From contig CM064417.1 in assembly GCA_032690845.1 (NCBI GenBank), positions 24,883,110 to 24,947,109 of the forward strand: a stretch of 64,000 bases of DNA, read 5' to 3'. Below are positions 22,401 through 34,731 of this stretch, in pieces; position 1 is the first letter of the stretch, and every line of letters begins with the position of its first letter. The notes under the pieces are model-generated. The model had not been told where the DNA came from, ran no database searches, and saw only the letters and a program-made list of their open reading frames with translations. A program made the position numbers and the translations under genes. This DNA is from Eleusine coracana subsp. coracana. Taxonomy: Eukaryota > Streptophyta > Magnoliopsida > Poales > Poaceae.

Positions 22401-24058
22401 TGAAGGACCGAGAAGGCGACCAGAGGAGGGGGGTGAACGGGAGCCAATTAAAATTCTTCACAAGAACTTGGCCTTTATCCCAATTACTACCCAACCCTAC
22501 TCTAACCGAGTCACCAAGATTATACACACGAACTTGTAATGTGCTAACCCTAGGAATGACTCAAACCAAAAGGACACATAGCAGAAGCTCAAGAGGGACA
22601 AAACAAAAACAAGGAAGATCTGAGAAATCATAAAACTAAGCTTCGTGGTACCCGACGGAAGTTCCAAAGTCCGCGGCAAAGGTTCTGACGCTCACGGAAG
22701 TTCCAGGCGACGGAAGTTCTGTCACTCACGAAAGTTTCGTCATGGTGACGGAAGTTCTGTCCTGGCGACGAAAGTTCTGTCCTGGACAGAACAGCAGCTC
22801 CGTTTTGGAAAGAAAATTGCCAAAACTCTATCAAACGAACTCCAAAAATCACGAAATATGGACCAGATCATCCACAAGACATCATGACTGCAAGCTAAAG
22901 AGATCCACTCAAATAGCACACGGAATCATCATGAATTTCAGATCTCGTGCCAAGAACACCAAAAAGGGGAAACTTGAGAAAACTTTGAAATCGAAGGTGC
23001 TAGAGCTCTTGATTCGGTCAAGGACCCATATAGGATTGTTCTAGCTCATCATAGAACCAAGATCCTGAAGAAATCTGACCCAAAAACTCACCTAAAAATG
23101 AGATCGAAAATTCCCACGAAAATAGCTCCAAAAATAGAGAAAAAGAGAAATTCGGGATTTAGGGAGAGAGGAAGAACTTGAGCACGAACTTGAATCTCAT
23201 ATCATTGATTCATCAAGTCAAGATACATGGATACATGGCTAGGAATGAAGACCTAAGGCAAGGCTAAGGGAAAGAGAGGCACCTCTTCCACCAGCCCTAC
23301 CTCTCCTTATATAGGCCAAGGGGTCATCCTAAAGACCATCCAACCCCTCACCTACAATACACTGCCACCTACCACCAAGGGCATAACCGTCCATCTTTTT
23401 CCTCGTCGCCCGAATGCCATCGAGCCCTTCATGACTTTGCTTCGCCTCAACGCAAGCTCGGCGATGGTGCCACGTGCACCTCCAATCGCCGCCACCGGTT
23501 TTGAATCCCAAACCGGGAAACCATCTTGCACGCTTCATAAAGCATGACTTCTTGATCTTGACGCGTGTCACCTCGTCCCGTGATCCTCCTTGTCGGCAAG
23601 TCTCTCCCGCCTTCAGTCTATTAGAAGCCTCAACTTGTATGACGTCCGATCACCTTTGACTTGGTCAACCCCGTCGTCTTCATCACCACCCACGGTTTTG
23701 AGGCTCAACCACAAAACCGTTCGTGCTCCTTGCCTCTCCACGTGTACAGTGTGGATCACCCTTGACTTCACCCGGCCTCCTGATCGGTTAGCCTCAAGTC
23801 TCCTACTTGTGCCCGATCCTCTCGTCATTGACCGCCAAGTTGACTCCAGTGACCTACAAATCATGAGACAAGCAAACACAGTTCCCATCTCCTGCAATCT
23901 CTCCAACTCCATTACCAACTCTGGTTAGTCAAAACCGTGACATGCACAAACTCATACAATCCCTAGATTCCCGTATTTCAACTCAAACACCGAACTCAAC
24001 CAATGTCAATCACTCATCACATATTGCAAACCATGGCACATATCCACATGGTTTCTCA
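22401..24058 (-). repeat. copia 3' LTR of the nested element
   Basis: 1658 bp. Matches 32303-34726 apart from that copy's solo-LTR insert and about 105-120 bases (around 33815-33930) missing here after position 23250. A cluster of GACGGAAGTTCTGTC-type palindromes lies at 22653-22792. Confidence 0.92.
22653..22792. repeat. array of 15-bp imperfect odd palindromes
   Basis: About seven copies related to GACGGAAGTTCTGTC (clearest at 22709-22723 and 22746-22760), a 7-1-7 dyad with one arm mismatch. The array sits where other LTRs of this family carry the unrelated CGGCAGTGCCG array. Confidence 0.75.
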
Positions 24059-24075
24059 ATCTCCCCCTTGATGAG
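24059..24075 (-). other. polypurine tract of the nested copia element
   Basis: The minus strand reads ATCAAGGGGGAGAT immediately next to the LTR. The identical tract lies at 59962 beside the LTR of the right-hand element. Confidence 0.8.
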
Positions 24076-26160
24076 TACATTGACAACATCTAATGCACAA
24101 AGCTTAGAGATTTGAAATGCAGAACCGAATAAGCACATCCAAATGGCCAAACCCAAAGAAAGAATGAAAAGTACCAATCTAGCATAAGAGGGATCACAAA
24201 ACCAAAGATTGTGAAAAGGGCATGAAAAACGCTCAAGGGCATGATATGCTCCCCCTCAACTTGTAATGCTTTAAGGATCATTTTAAGTTTCTTAGCATTA
24301 TTTGTGCATGACCTAATATTTTCTCCCCCTTTGGCAATGAACTCATCAAAGAAGCAACAGAACAAACATGCAATGTATGAAAATGCAAACCAAAGGAGCT
24401 TCAACAATTATGCAAACAAGTATTCGACTTTGCTAATAAAAAACATAGAGCCATGAAGTGTAAAAGCAATAGCTCACCATCATACAAAAACCAAAAATAG
24501 ATAGCAAAGCATAAACACCAAGAGCTATACAAGCTAAGCAAAAAGATTGACTAGCTTAGATAGAATCAAATTTGCTCATCATGAGAAACCACATGTGTAA
24601 GTACTCCCATCAAGGCAAAACAAGTATCAAGTGAATCAAAAGAAACTAGTCAGTCTCAATCTCAACCATGGAAACAAGCAGTCGTAGAAAATAAGTGCTA
24701 CAAATGCTCACATATGCAACAGAGACTCATAAGAAAAGAGAAAAGCATTATTCTTATGTGATCCTCATGTATCTTCTAATCCGTGCGGAGGGTCGCACGA
24801 CTGGGTACGGCAAACACCCCGAGGCTTCAAAGTACAATGTTTGGATTTAGCATTTTTATGTTACTTCTAATCCATGCTGAGGGTCACACGACTGGGTACG
24901 GCAAACACCCCAAGGCTTCGAAGCACAATCAATTTATTTTGCAAATTAAAAGCATAAGGATGAGCATGCCTTTGCGGCAAAAGGAACAATCATTCCCACA
25001 ATGTTCCATCATGAGCAAAACATTTGCAAAGCCACATTTCGCAAACACAAGGTGCCAAAGTTAAGATATCCTCTAGACTAGCCTCAACACAAGTCTTGAC
25101 AAGGATAAAAGCAATTATGCACATGGTGAGCAAGTCTTATCAAGATTAGTTCATAAGGTTCACAAGAAGCTCAGTTTACCTTTAAGATTAGCAAGTTGCT
25201 CAAAAGAGTCTATAACAAGCCATCTAGAAAATCTAAGCATGAGAGATTACTATCACATCCACACGACTTAGCTCAAGCTCAATCATAGCAAAGAGAAATG
25301 TAAGAAAGCATAAGAATAAAAGCTCACCTATCAATGCTTATATTACATATGAGATGCAATGCGAAAAGATAAGATACATATATACAAGAGAACACCAACT
25401 CCCCCTCAAATGATGCCATAAGGATGGCAAGCATAAAGCTCCAAATCATCAAACCACAAGAGCAACTAATCTCAAAGCTTCAACAAAGAGCAACTCCCCC
25501 TTAACCAAGCCAGTCTCCCCCTCAACAAAACAAATATGTAATCAATTTAAAAGAGGGCACAAGACCACAGAAAGAGCGCAACTCGTGACTCGTGAAAAAG
25601 TAAGGGAGGTTCAATAATGATGTCATAAGAACCACAAATTCCAAAATTCTCACAAACTTGAGCTTAGACCATCCTCGGATCAAACCTAGGCCACTCAAGC
25701 GACAAAGCAAGTCAAAGCTCATGTGACCTAGTCTCCTGTGTCATGTTCGGAGCTCAGAAGAAGATTGAGCAAATAAGCACTTGTGAGAACCATGAGAAAC
25801 AGCAAAAGCAGCCTGAAAAACTCTGCCAATGATAGAGATCCCACAAACCAAAGAACCAGTCGAATCAAGATAAGTGAATCATAATCTACACATGCTAGTC
25901 AGAACAATATGCATGCAAAGCACAATCTAGGGCAGGAGAAAACTAAAGCCAGATACAAGAAATACATGCCAAGATGGTAAAGTGAGCACATGAACAAGGA
26001 TCTCACATCACAAGTAATGTACATGAATATAAAGGAGTGAGTGCATAAGAAAGCTCACAAAATAGGTGAAGACATACAAGCCTCTAGGAGGCCATGTAAA
26101 AAGGTACGAAGAACAGTCACATCTCAATCATGCAAAAGATCAAGATTCATCAACCTCATG
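24076..26160 (-). other. non-coding 3' internal region of the nested copia element
   Basis: A-rich and without a supported gene. It closely matches 59980-62150. It contains several CTCCCCCTCAA-type purine tracts (minus strand), a 91-bp direct duplication (24773-24930) and at 25640-25760 a remnant encoding MSFDLLCRLSGLGLIRG, the pre-integrase segment of the autonomous relatives. This marks where pol was lost. Confidence 0.7.
24773..24930. repeat. 91-bp tandem direct repeat
   Basis: Copies start at 24773 and 24864 with CTTCTAATCC and share GACTGGGTACGGCAAACACCC. The same duplication with a 92-bp period is at 60733-60892, so it is ancestral to this subfamily. Confidence 0.88.
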
Positions 26161-26913
26161 TTCTCCGCCCCGCGTCCTCGAACCTACATATGAGAAGAGA
26201 GAGGTGCCCCAGTCTTGGATCCCAAATGGTTAGTATGCAAATACTTGGGGACCCATGACTTGGACACATGAGCAATAGATGCACTCAACTTATCATGAGG
26301 GTTAGCATGATGCAAATTGTGGTTCAAATGAGAATACCTTGGATCACCATTAGAAGCATGCTGCAAATTAGCAACTCGAGAAGAAAAATGAGTGCAACCA
26401 TTAGACACATGACGAGAACCTCTCAAGGGGACAACACGAGAAGACCAATAGAAGCATCACGAGAACAATGTCATGGACCAACACAAGAAGTAGTAGAATT
26501 ATGTCCAGGAGCATGTCCTGACCCACAAGAAAAGGAGTCATAGAATCCATCAATAAAGTGATGTCTCATGCTAGACTCATGAGTGTTCATACTACGAGAA
26601 AATCTATGATCTCTCGAAGAGTAAGAAGCACGAGATCAGCGCATGTCTCTAGCATGCCTAAAGCAAAACTCAAATTGATGTCCATCCTTCCCACAATATG
26701 AGCAATGGAATAAAGGCCTATGAGGAGGCACACTTTGAGAGGATGAAACACCACTCTCACTCATATGAGAAGTCACTTGGGATTTTCAAGAAGAATTGGA
26801 AGCATCTTTCGACTTAGAATCAAGTTTAGGTTCACACATGTCATAAGAAAGATGATGTGTGTTTGTAAGAGCTTTAGCACGCATTCAACGCTCGTGTTTG
26901 ACACGGCGAAAGC
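26161..26913 (-). pseudogene. copia gag, C-terminal part cut off by an insertion
   Basis: Minus-strand continuation of the gag at 30939-32090, separated from it by a 4025-bp insert. It corresponds to the region of the 62552-63847 gag after the first zinc knuckle and includes the second knuckle region (about 26650-26700, read CSYCGKDGHQFEFC with neighbours). Scattered base changes break the frame. Confidence 0.65.
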
Positions 26914-29900
26914 TGTGAGACCCATGGTGTCACTCTATCACCTTAGGCAAACAAAGAAGATATAACGAAAAGAAAATCACAACGTAATGGCTCAAATTTG
27001 ATTTATTCGAATTTGACTCAAATAAGCCTTGAACTAAAAGTTTAGATTTCTTAATATAGGTGAGCCAAATAAATTTCATAACCTTGATATATGCACCAAA
27101 TAAGAATTTTGGAAAATTGTTGATGATTTTATCACGTGATAAACTAGTCCAAATAATTCAAACTATGCTCAGAAATAGTGTGACTTTAAAAATTCAAATT
27201 CTAAATTTTAAAAGAAAACACTGAACCAGATCATACTCATAAGTAATATCCAATCTTTAGGAGCAATATATAACTTTTTCTTGATTTAATAAGGTCAAGA
27301 ACTACTACTTTTGGAATTTTTGCCAAATATCAAGTTTCTGGGCAAATTTCAGCCTTAACAGTTAAGCAAGTTTGAAATTAAATAAGTCCTACAAACCTTT
27401 ATATTCTAGAATTACATATTCAACTTTTCGTAATTTCAAGCTTTGCTCTTCATGGATGTGGAACCCTTTTTAAATTTCGAACCCTTTTGATGCCCCAAAT
27501 GGTTTTTCCAATATGCCTTGGAGTTAAGATTTCCAGACCGGAAAATTTTTTGGACTTGATTGCATTTTTAAGATGCAATATCTTGCAAATAATTTGACCT
27601 CTCCTTGTGCATGTCACTAATTTTGGACTTCAAGCAATGCTCTACAAGGTTACAAAAAAATATTTAGTTTTCGGATTTAGTTAGTGCTCCAAAATTATGG
27701 TTGAAATCACCTAAACATTTCTGTCTTCGGGCAATTTTAAATCGAGTGGGCCCCGCCTGTCAGCGACACAGTGCGCCGGCACTGTGCACCGCCTGGCCTG
27801 CCGAGACACCACACGTCGCGTGGGCACCGTCGAGCGGCCGATGACCCCATTTGGCTGGGTCTTTGTCCGACCGCCACCGCCCGGACGTCCTTATCCCTTC
27901 CTCTCTTGCTCCTTTCTCTCCCTCTCGCTCACTTCCTCTCTTTCTTCCCGAGCGAAGCCGCTATTGGAGTCGCGCGAGCTCCTCGCATTGTCTTGCTGCC
28001 CTGCCACCTCCCGGTGTCGATCCAGCCCCGTCGGAGCTCCAACTCGGTCTCCTCCCTCGGTCTGTGAAAGCTCGTGCCTTTCCTCGCTCCGAGCGTGGCG
28101 AATCGAGCCATTTCTTCCCCGACCGCCACCTTTTGTCGTCGCATTTCCTCCATGGTAAGCCATTCATCAATTCCTCGCTCCTTCGACCTTTCAATCTTGG
28201 TACGTATATCCATGACACCATTCGGCTCCAGCGTTTGTAGTGTATTTGCCGGAACGCCGCCGCCGTCACTGCCGTCCGCTGCCACGGGCCAGCTCGCGCC
28301 CCCACCTTCTTCGGTGAGCCCCTTGCCTCATGTCACGCGTCGTGCTCCCGCCCTGCATCGTCGGCCCGCCTCCTCCACCTGTGCTGCCCCGGCGAGTCGC
28401 CGCCACATCGACATTGTCACGCCACCGCACGCGCGGGAGCATCGGCTCTGGCCAAGCCAAAGCTCGGCTGGGCCAGGTGGCCTTGGGCCACCACGTTGCT
28501 TGGGCCAGATCCGGCGCAGGGAGCTCCCTGCGACCCGCCTGGCCTCGTGCGCCGACACGAAAAACGGCCCAATGGCCGGAAAAATTCATTTTCTTTAACT
28601 ATTTAGCCAAATAAATAAATGGAGCTTATAAAATTGGCACAAAAATATTGAATTTATGGAAAAATTCATAAAAATATGTTTTGGATTCCTCTGAATGTGT
28701 AATATTTTAGAAAAATGCTAAGGCACCCCAAAAGCCCTTGTTTATTTATGCATGTATTTAAATAATTGAAAATAGAAATAAAATCATAATTAATTATCAG
28801 AGCACAAAATAAATTTCCACTCTTTCATGTATGTCTATTGCATTACTTACATGCATATCCTCTAGTAGCATGTTTAAATTCCGAACATTTCATCTATAAT
28901 GAATAATTTAGTGTTTACACCATTTTAATTAATATAAATTATTAGTTCATGTTCTGGCCATCATATTGAGTAGATAACTCTCATGTCATGTCCTCTGAAA
29001 CATATATTTTTCTCATTGGCATTTATGTTCCAGAGCCCTATGTAAGCATAGTAATTTTAATTTAATTCTAGTAATGGCATATATGTGAATATAACTATCT
29101 AGCACATAGATGTTTACATTGCAAATCATAAAACACTTTTTCTTCCTGTTATTTTAGGTTTATTTGCATTAAATTGACTCTGATCACCATGTTATGATCA
29201 TCTAGTTGGTTAAACATGGATCACCCTTTGCAGGCATCATCACTAAAACACCGTTCGCATTTCACGATACTAAAAGAAAGCAAAATAGGAAATCACCCAT
29301 GTCCTTCTAAATGCACCCCGTATTTTATACATGTATCATGTCATAGCATACATTTGTTGAGGAAGTGCCATGAATCCTCTCTATCCTTAGTCGCATTGCA
29401 TTTCATCCAATAGGACTCAACGACGGGAACGTGGAGGTGGAGATAGTTCTGGAGGAGACCAGAGCTGAGATTAATCCATCTGAGAGTGCTAACCTTGATC
29501 TAAACCAAGGCAAGCCTCGGTGCACTCCTATGTTTCAAAGCTTTTATTTTGTATCACTTGTATGCGTGTCATGTATTGTGCATTACGTGTAGGAAATGAT
29601 TGAAATCCTAGTTGCATGTAGGAAAGACAAATCCTATGGGTATGAGTACACTTGTTCAACCATTCATTAGAATTTGCTATACTTAATATGGAGTCATCGG
29701 TAGGAAAATTGAGTGGTATGGAGACTACTTGATATAGGATGGTTCGGGGATTTGTCACTTGTACTCTCACATGACAATGATGGATTAATTTGAGACCGAA
29801 CGGGGGAGTGCATGTGTAGGTTCATGTGACAAGGTGGGACCTTGGTTGACATAGCCCCGCTTGTGTCGATTAAGAACTACCTTCGAGTGTGGACCCGTGA

Positions 29901-30938
29901 CCAAGTTTGAACAGTACCAAGTGCACGCTAGTGATATGGGCACTAGTAAACCGACATAGCTTGATTATCATAGTAGTTGGACGGTCCCTCATCGCTCCTT
30001 GGGAACGATCATAAGTGCATGGTGGCCTTTGGGTGGTATGAGTGGTGGAAGGGTGCATGGTCTAACCACGGATACGGGGTATCGCGTGGAGGACATGTAC
30101 CCGGGAGCGCGTGAAACCCGGCCGACTCTATGGTGATCTCGTGAAAGGTTGTTGTACGTGACTCTGGGAGTGTGCGTGCGCCGTGTATTCGGGTTTCTCC
30201 TGCAGGATGTAAATCGATTCCAGTCGCCATCCCTCGCGGTTATTGAATACCACTTGTGAGATCGCTGCCACCTCGAATTACAAAGTGAATGTTGTTGATG
30301 ATGATGATGTATTTCTATAAATTGTATGGCAACCATGTTTGCTTTAGTATAGTTACACAATATTTACTTTATGCAAAAAAAACTCTATTAACTTGGCTAA
30401 AATCTGAAAATAAGGATCAATTATTAGTACTGCTTTTGCAACTATTTCCACAACCTTTGGTCAGCCCCCTGCATGTTAGGTGTCGGCCTTAGCATGCCAT
30501 TTTGACGGTTAAGTCTTGCTGAGTATTAGTTGCTCAGGGTTTGTTGTTTAAGTTTTTTGTACAAGTATGTCACATGTTGTGTACACCGAGAGTGGCAATC
30601 ATGTGGAGTGGGATAGTGAACCCCCGAAGGGATGGACCATGGAATGGGTTCCCGTTTCCCCTACTCCAAAGGAGCACGAGGAATGATTCATGGTTATGGG
30701 CTGCCATGAATTATTGTAAGATATGTATCGTCGAGATTATTCGCTTCCGCTAAGACTCCATTTTCGAACTTCAAACTCTTTTATGTATCCTAAATTTGAA
30801 CCTAAACTGTAATAACTTAATTTTGGCATTGTACTCTATTTTCTATGTTCATTTGGGTATTGATGGACTCTTGCTTCGTCAAGTGTCACCCAAGTATCGA
30901 TCCTTGACTAACCCTCGTTTCGAGGTGGCGACGTCACA
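26914..30938. mobile_element. 4.0-kb insertion, probable solo LTR of a large gypsy element
   Basis: The insert disrupts gag between codons of the first zinc knuckle. It begins TGTGAGACCC and ends GACGTCACA, so the termini are 5-base inverted TGTGA/TCACA. Flanking AAAGC (26909-26913) and AAAGA (30939-30943) are a 4-of-5 duplication; the uninterrupted gag at 62900 confirms the junction. No internal LTR pair or coding domain was found. Long LTRs of about 4 kb with TG/CA ends are typical of Tekay/Del-like gypsy elements; this family call is inferred. Confidence 0.7.
27740..28600 (+). other. GC-rich, pyrimidine-rich island inside the 4-kb insert
   Basis: A sharp GC-rich block in AT-rich surroundings, with a C/T-rich run at 27890-27950. 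Overlapping open frames on both strands (up to 174 codons) arise from base composition and have no recognisable domain. Most likely the transcription-start and leader part of the long LTR. A captured host exon cannot be ruled out. Confidence 0.4.
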
Positions 30939-32090
30939 AAAGAAATACTCAATGACATGCCCATCTTTCTTACAAAAGGTGCAATAGTACTTTTCTTTTG
31001 GGGATGGTGTACCATTTGAGCAAGAAGCACCTTTATCAATTGAAATCATTTGGGCAACACTGAAAGAGCCAACAAGCTTAGAACTAGCCAAAGAAGATTT
31101 GTCCAAAGCAATAGTGCGAATGCCAACATCCAAAGACTCACGCTCAACATGATTAGACTCCAACTTGGCGCTCATATCATCACGCATTTGCTTTAAAGCC
31201 TCAATCTCATTTTTCAAATCATTGCAAGAAGTGCAAGACATGGAAGACACAACACTTGTATGCATGTCATGCAAAGCATCATGATTGTCACAAGAATCTA
31301 GACAAGCATCATTATGCAAAGTAGAGGAACAAAAGCTAGAAGGCAAAGAATGAATTGCAACAATTTCAGCCCTAGCATCTTCAAGTTGCTCTACACAAGT
31401 GGAATAGTCTAGTTTCAACTTTTCATTTTCAGCAAGCATGCCAATACAAGAATCACAACCTTTTCTAGCCAAGGACATAAGATTGCCTATTTCAACTCTA
31501 GCACAATCAAGATCTTTATGTAAGGCAATACAAGAATCACATGGCATAGAAGCATTTGACTTTAGCAAGTCAATTTCAGCATGCAAGGATTTGCAAGACA
31601 TACAAGGCAAAGAAGCTTTAGTGTCCAACTTCTCAATAACACTTCTAGCACAAGACAATTACTTTTTACAAAAAGAACAATCATGCATCAATGTCTTATG
31701 TTCAGATTTTGAGTGAGCAAGGGAGGCATTCAATTCATCAATCTTTTTTACCAAGGCATCACATTTATCATAAGGCAAAGAGGTCCTAGACTTACAAGAA
31801 ATAGGAGCACACACATCAAGTCTAGACATCTAGCACATATCACTAGGCATGGAATTTCTCAACTTCTTTCTAAGCTTTGTGATGGTCACATCATAAGTAC
31901 TGTCTCTAAGGAATAAACTCTCAATGCTTGCGAGAGTTTACCTTTGGTCATCTTCTGAAGTTTCGGGATAACATCCCTGAGTACAAGCTCTTCATCCTTG
32001 TAAAGCTTGACAAGATCCATTACTTCAAGATCATCCTTCTCAAAGCCAATTGCATCCTTTTCCTTGAGATCGCCCTTGTCAACCTCCACC
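30939..32090 (-). pseudogene. copia gag with CxxC-coil region, frameshifted and interrupted
   Basis: The stretch 31658-30939 encodes repeated Cys-x-x-Cys pairs (CMSCKSLHAEIDLL, CDSCIALHKDLDCA, CDSCIGMLAENEKL, CTSCNDLKNEIEAL) in a predicted coiled coil, then the first knuckle CTFCKKDGHVIEY. The last Cys of that knuckle is lost at the insertion border (TGC changed to TTC in the duplicated target). The upstream stretch (32089-31886) has EKDDLEVMDLVKLYKDEEL but ends in a different frame owing to a one-base loss near 31940 relative to the copy at 63890. Gag assembles particles and binds RNA; this copy cannot. Confidence 0.8.
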
Positions 32091-32287
32091 TTTCGGCTTC
32101 TCTTGTTGTCATCCTTAATAGCGATTCCGCCATCTCAAAACCTTAGGAGAAAGACAGACGAGAGCCAACACTTAGTGCCATTGTAATAGCACCAGTCAGT
32201 TTTAGCAATAAGCCGACGCAAGAAAAAGCACTTCTCAATGTCGCCTTCGGATCACAAGGCCGGTTAAGGTTCACAAGTGATCAAACC

Positions 32288-32300
32288 GGCTCTAATACCA
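32288..32300 (-). other. primer binding site, tRNA-iMet with one mismatch
   Basis: The minus strand reads TGGTATTAGAGCC, one base different from the canonical site, 2 bases inside the LTR at 32303. The spacing is the same as at 1092-1104. Confidence 0.85.
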
Positions 32301-32302
32301 AT

Positions 32303-34726
32303 TGAAGGACCGAGAAGGCGACCAGAGGGGGGTGAATGTGAGCCAATTAAAATTCTTCACAAGAACTTGGCCTATATCCCAATTACTACTCAACCCAACC
32401 TCTAACCGAGTCACCAAGATTACACACACCAACTTGTGATGTGCTAACCCTAGGAATGACTCAAACCAAAAGGACACATAGTGGAAGCTCAAGAGGGACA
32501 AAACGAGAAACAAGGAAGATCTGAGAAATCACAAACTGAGCTTGACAGAAGTTCCGTGGTACCCGACAGAAGTTTCGAAGTCCCCGGCAAAGGTTCTGAC
32601 ACTCACAGAAGTTCCGGGCGATAGAAGTTCTGACACTCACTGATGAGGACATCAACGACATACGAATAATGACGACGGAAGATGGCGCGCCAAACCAAGC
32701 TGTCACGCCTCCACCTCTCGTCGTCGCGCCTCCTCGAGTTACGGATCCATCTTCTAACGAGACGACGACGTACAAGGGCCCAATCACTAGAGCTCGAGCC
32801 CAGGAATTGAAGACGGTTTTGATGCTAAGGAACGACGGCCCAGGATGATGTCGCCCGAAGGCCCACGTGGCTCAAGTCACACGACTCCCTCTCCACCGCG
32901 CGCCTCTCCACTTCAGCCGGCCCTAGATGCCTCGTCCTCCCCCTATATAGTCAAGGGCTGCGCCCCTTGTAATCTTGAGTTTTGTTTTAAGTTTAGCTTA
33001 GCTATACATCCGTCTCTCGATGTGAATTTAGAACTCCACCTTCGTGCAATACATCAGATTGCTCGCCTCTAATTCTTGCTCGTTCTTCGATTGCGCGTAA
33101 GAATTGATCCTCGTGATCAGGTTGATCTTGTTTACCGCAAGGTTAATATCCTCCGGAAGTTGGTTCAGCGATTGCATTGGCGCTTCGACTTGCTCGTCGT
33201 AGTCGGATCGTGAGGGTCGACATCCACCAAATCGAAGTTATCTCCACTCGCCGAAAGATCGGGAACTCTACACCTATCACTCATGGAAGTTCTGTGGTCC
33301 TTGACGGAAGTTCCGTCATGGTGACGGAAGTTCTGTCCTGGCAACAGAAGTTCTGTCCTGGACAGAACAGCAGCTCCGTTTTGGAAAGAAAATTGCCAAA
33401 ACCCTATCAAACGAACTCCAAATGTCACAAAATTTGGACCAGATCATCCACAAGACATCACGTCTCTACTCTAAAAAAATCCACTCAAATAGCACAAGGA
33501 ATCATCATGAATTTCAGATCTCGTGCCAAGAACACCAAAAAGGGGAAACTTGAGAAAACTTTGAAATCAAAGATGCTAGAGCTCTTGATTTGGTCAATGA
33601 CCCATATAGGATTGTTCTAGCTCATCATAGAACCAAGATCCTCAAGAAATCTAACCCAAAAACTCACCCAAAAATGAGATCGAAAATTTCCACGAAAATA
33701 GCTCTGAAAATAGAGAAAAAGAGAAATTCAGGATTTACGGAGAGAGGAAGAACTTGAGCACAAAATTGAATCTCTTATCATTGATTCATCAAGTCAAGAT
33801 ACAAGGATACATGGCTAGGAAGCCACCCTCTTCCTCCCACTATTTGGAAGAGAAAGAGATGTCTCTCACACACCCACTCCTCTCTTCTATTACATGAAGA
33901 CCTCTCCTAGCACCTTGAATCAGGACCTAAGGCAAGGCTAAGGGAAAGAGAGGCACCTCTTCCACCAGCCCTACCTCTTCTTATATAGGCCAAGGAGTTG
34001 TCCTAAAGACCACCCTACCCCTCACCTACAATACACTGCCACCTACCACTAGGGGCATAACCATCCATCTTTTTCCTTATCGCCCGAACGCCATCGATCC
34101 CTTCATGACTTTGCTTCGCCTCGATGCAAGCTCCGCGGAGTGCCACGTGCACCTCCAATCACCGCCACAGGTTTTGAGGCCCAAACCGGGAAACCACCTT
34201 GCATGCTTCTCAAAGCGTGACTTCTTGATCTTGACGCGTGTCACCTCGTCTCGTGATCCTCCTCGTTGGCAATTCTCTCCCGCCTCCGGTCCATTAGATG
34301 CCTCGACTTGTACCGACGTCTGATCACCTTTGACTTGGTCGACCCCATCGTCTTGATCACCACCCACGGTTTTGAGGCTCAACCGCAAAACCGTCCGTGC
34401 TCCTTGCCTCTCCATGTGTACGGTGTGGATCACCCTTGACTTAACCCCTGATCGTCCGGCCCCAAGTCTCCTAGTTGTGCCGGATCATCTCATCGTTGAC
34501 CGCCAAGTTGAGTCGACTGACCTACACATCATGAGACAAGCAAACACATTTCCCATCTCCTGCAAACTCTCCAACTCCATTACCAACTCTGATTAGTCAA
34601 AACCATGACATGCACAAACTCATGCAATCCTCAGATTCCCGCATTTCAACTCAAACACCGAACTCAACCAATGTCAAATACTCATCACATATTGCAAACC
34701 ATGACACATATCCACATGGTTTCTCA
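32303..34726 (-). repeat. copia 5' LTR of the nested element, with a solo LTR inside
   Basis: Starts TGAAGGACCGAG, ends GGTTTCTCA. It is 2424 bp as it stands and about 1780 bp without the 32641-33279 insert. It contains the same GACGGAAGTTCTGTC palindrome cluster, now split on both sides of the insert. Confidence 0.92.
32641..33279 (-). mobile_element. 639-bp chromovirus (CRM-like) solo LTR
   Basis: Begins TGATGAGGACATC and ends CACCTATCA on the plus strand, flanked by CTCAC (32636-32640) and CTCAT (33280-33284), a 4-of-5 duplication. A TATA region CCCTATATAG lies near 32940. Read on the plus strand from the second base, an open frame of 66 codons (32642-32848) ends with YKGPITRARAQELKTVL before TGA, the kind of polyprotein tail that runs into the 3' LTR of CRM-type gypsy elements. 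By that reading the LTR sense strand is plus; the strand given here is that of the host element and the sense may be the reverse. The CRM name is from memory of the family. Confidence 0.65.
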
Positions 34727-34731
34727 CAAGG

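Larger units (their letters stand above)
22401..34726 (-). mobile_element. pol-deleted SIRE-type copia element, gag retained
   Basis: LTRs at 22401-24058 and 32303-34726 start TGAAGGACCGAG and end GGTTTCTCA. Perfect target duplication CAAGG at 22396-22400 and 34727-34731. Polypurine tract beside the left LTR and a tRNA-iMet-like primer site beside the right LTR give minus orientation. The internal region holds gag (broken by a 4-kb insert), a stub of the pre-integrase domain (about 25640-25760) and a long non-coding 3' part. Protease core, integrase core, RT and RNase H are absent. The same architecture recurs at 57942-64000, so the deletion predates both. Confidence 0.92.

Noticed and set aside
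23590..23928. Opposing frames of about 100 codons repeated at 34077, 49009, 55223 and 59496
   Set aside because: The same stretch recurs in every copia LTR of this family, with stops at varying places. It is LTR sequence and not a conserved gene.
27771..28598. Overlapping open frames of 90-174 codons on both strands
   Set aside because: They sit in a GC-rich block inside an inserted LTR-like element. The frames overlap on both strands, are rich in Ser/Pro/Arg/Ala and show no domain; base composition explains them.
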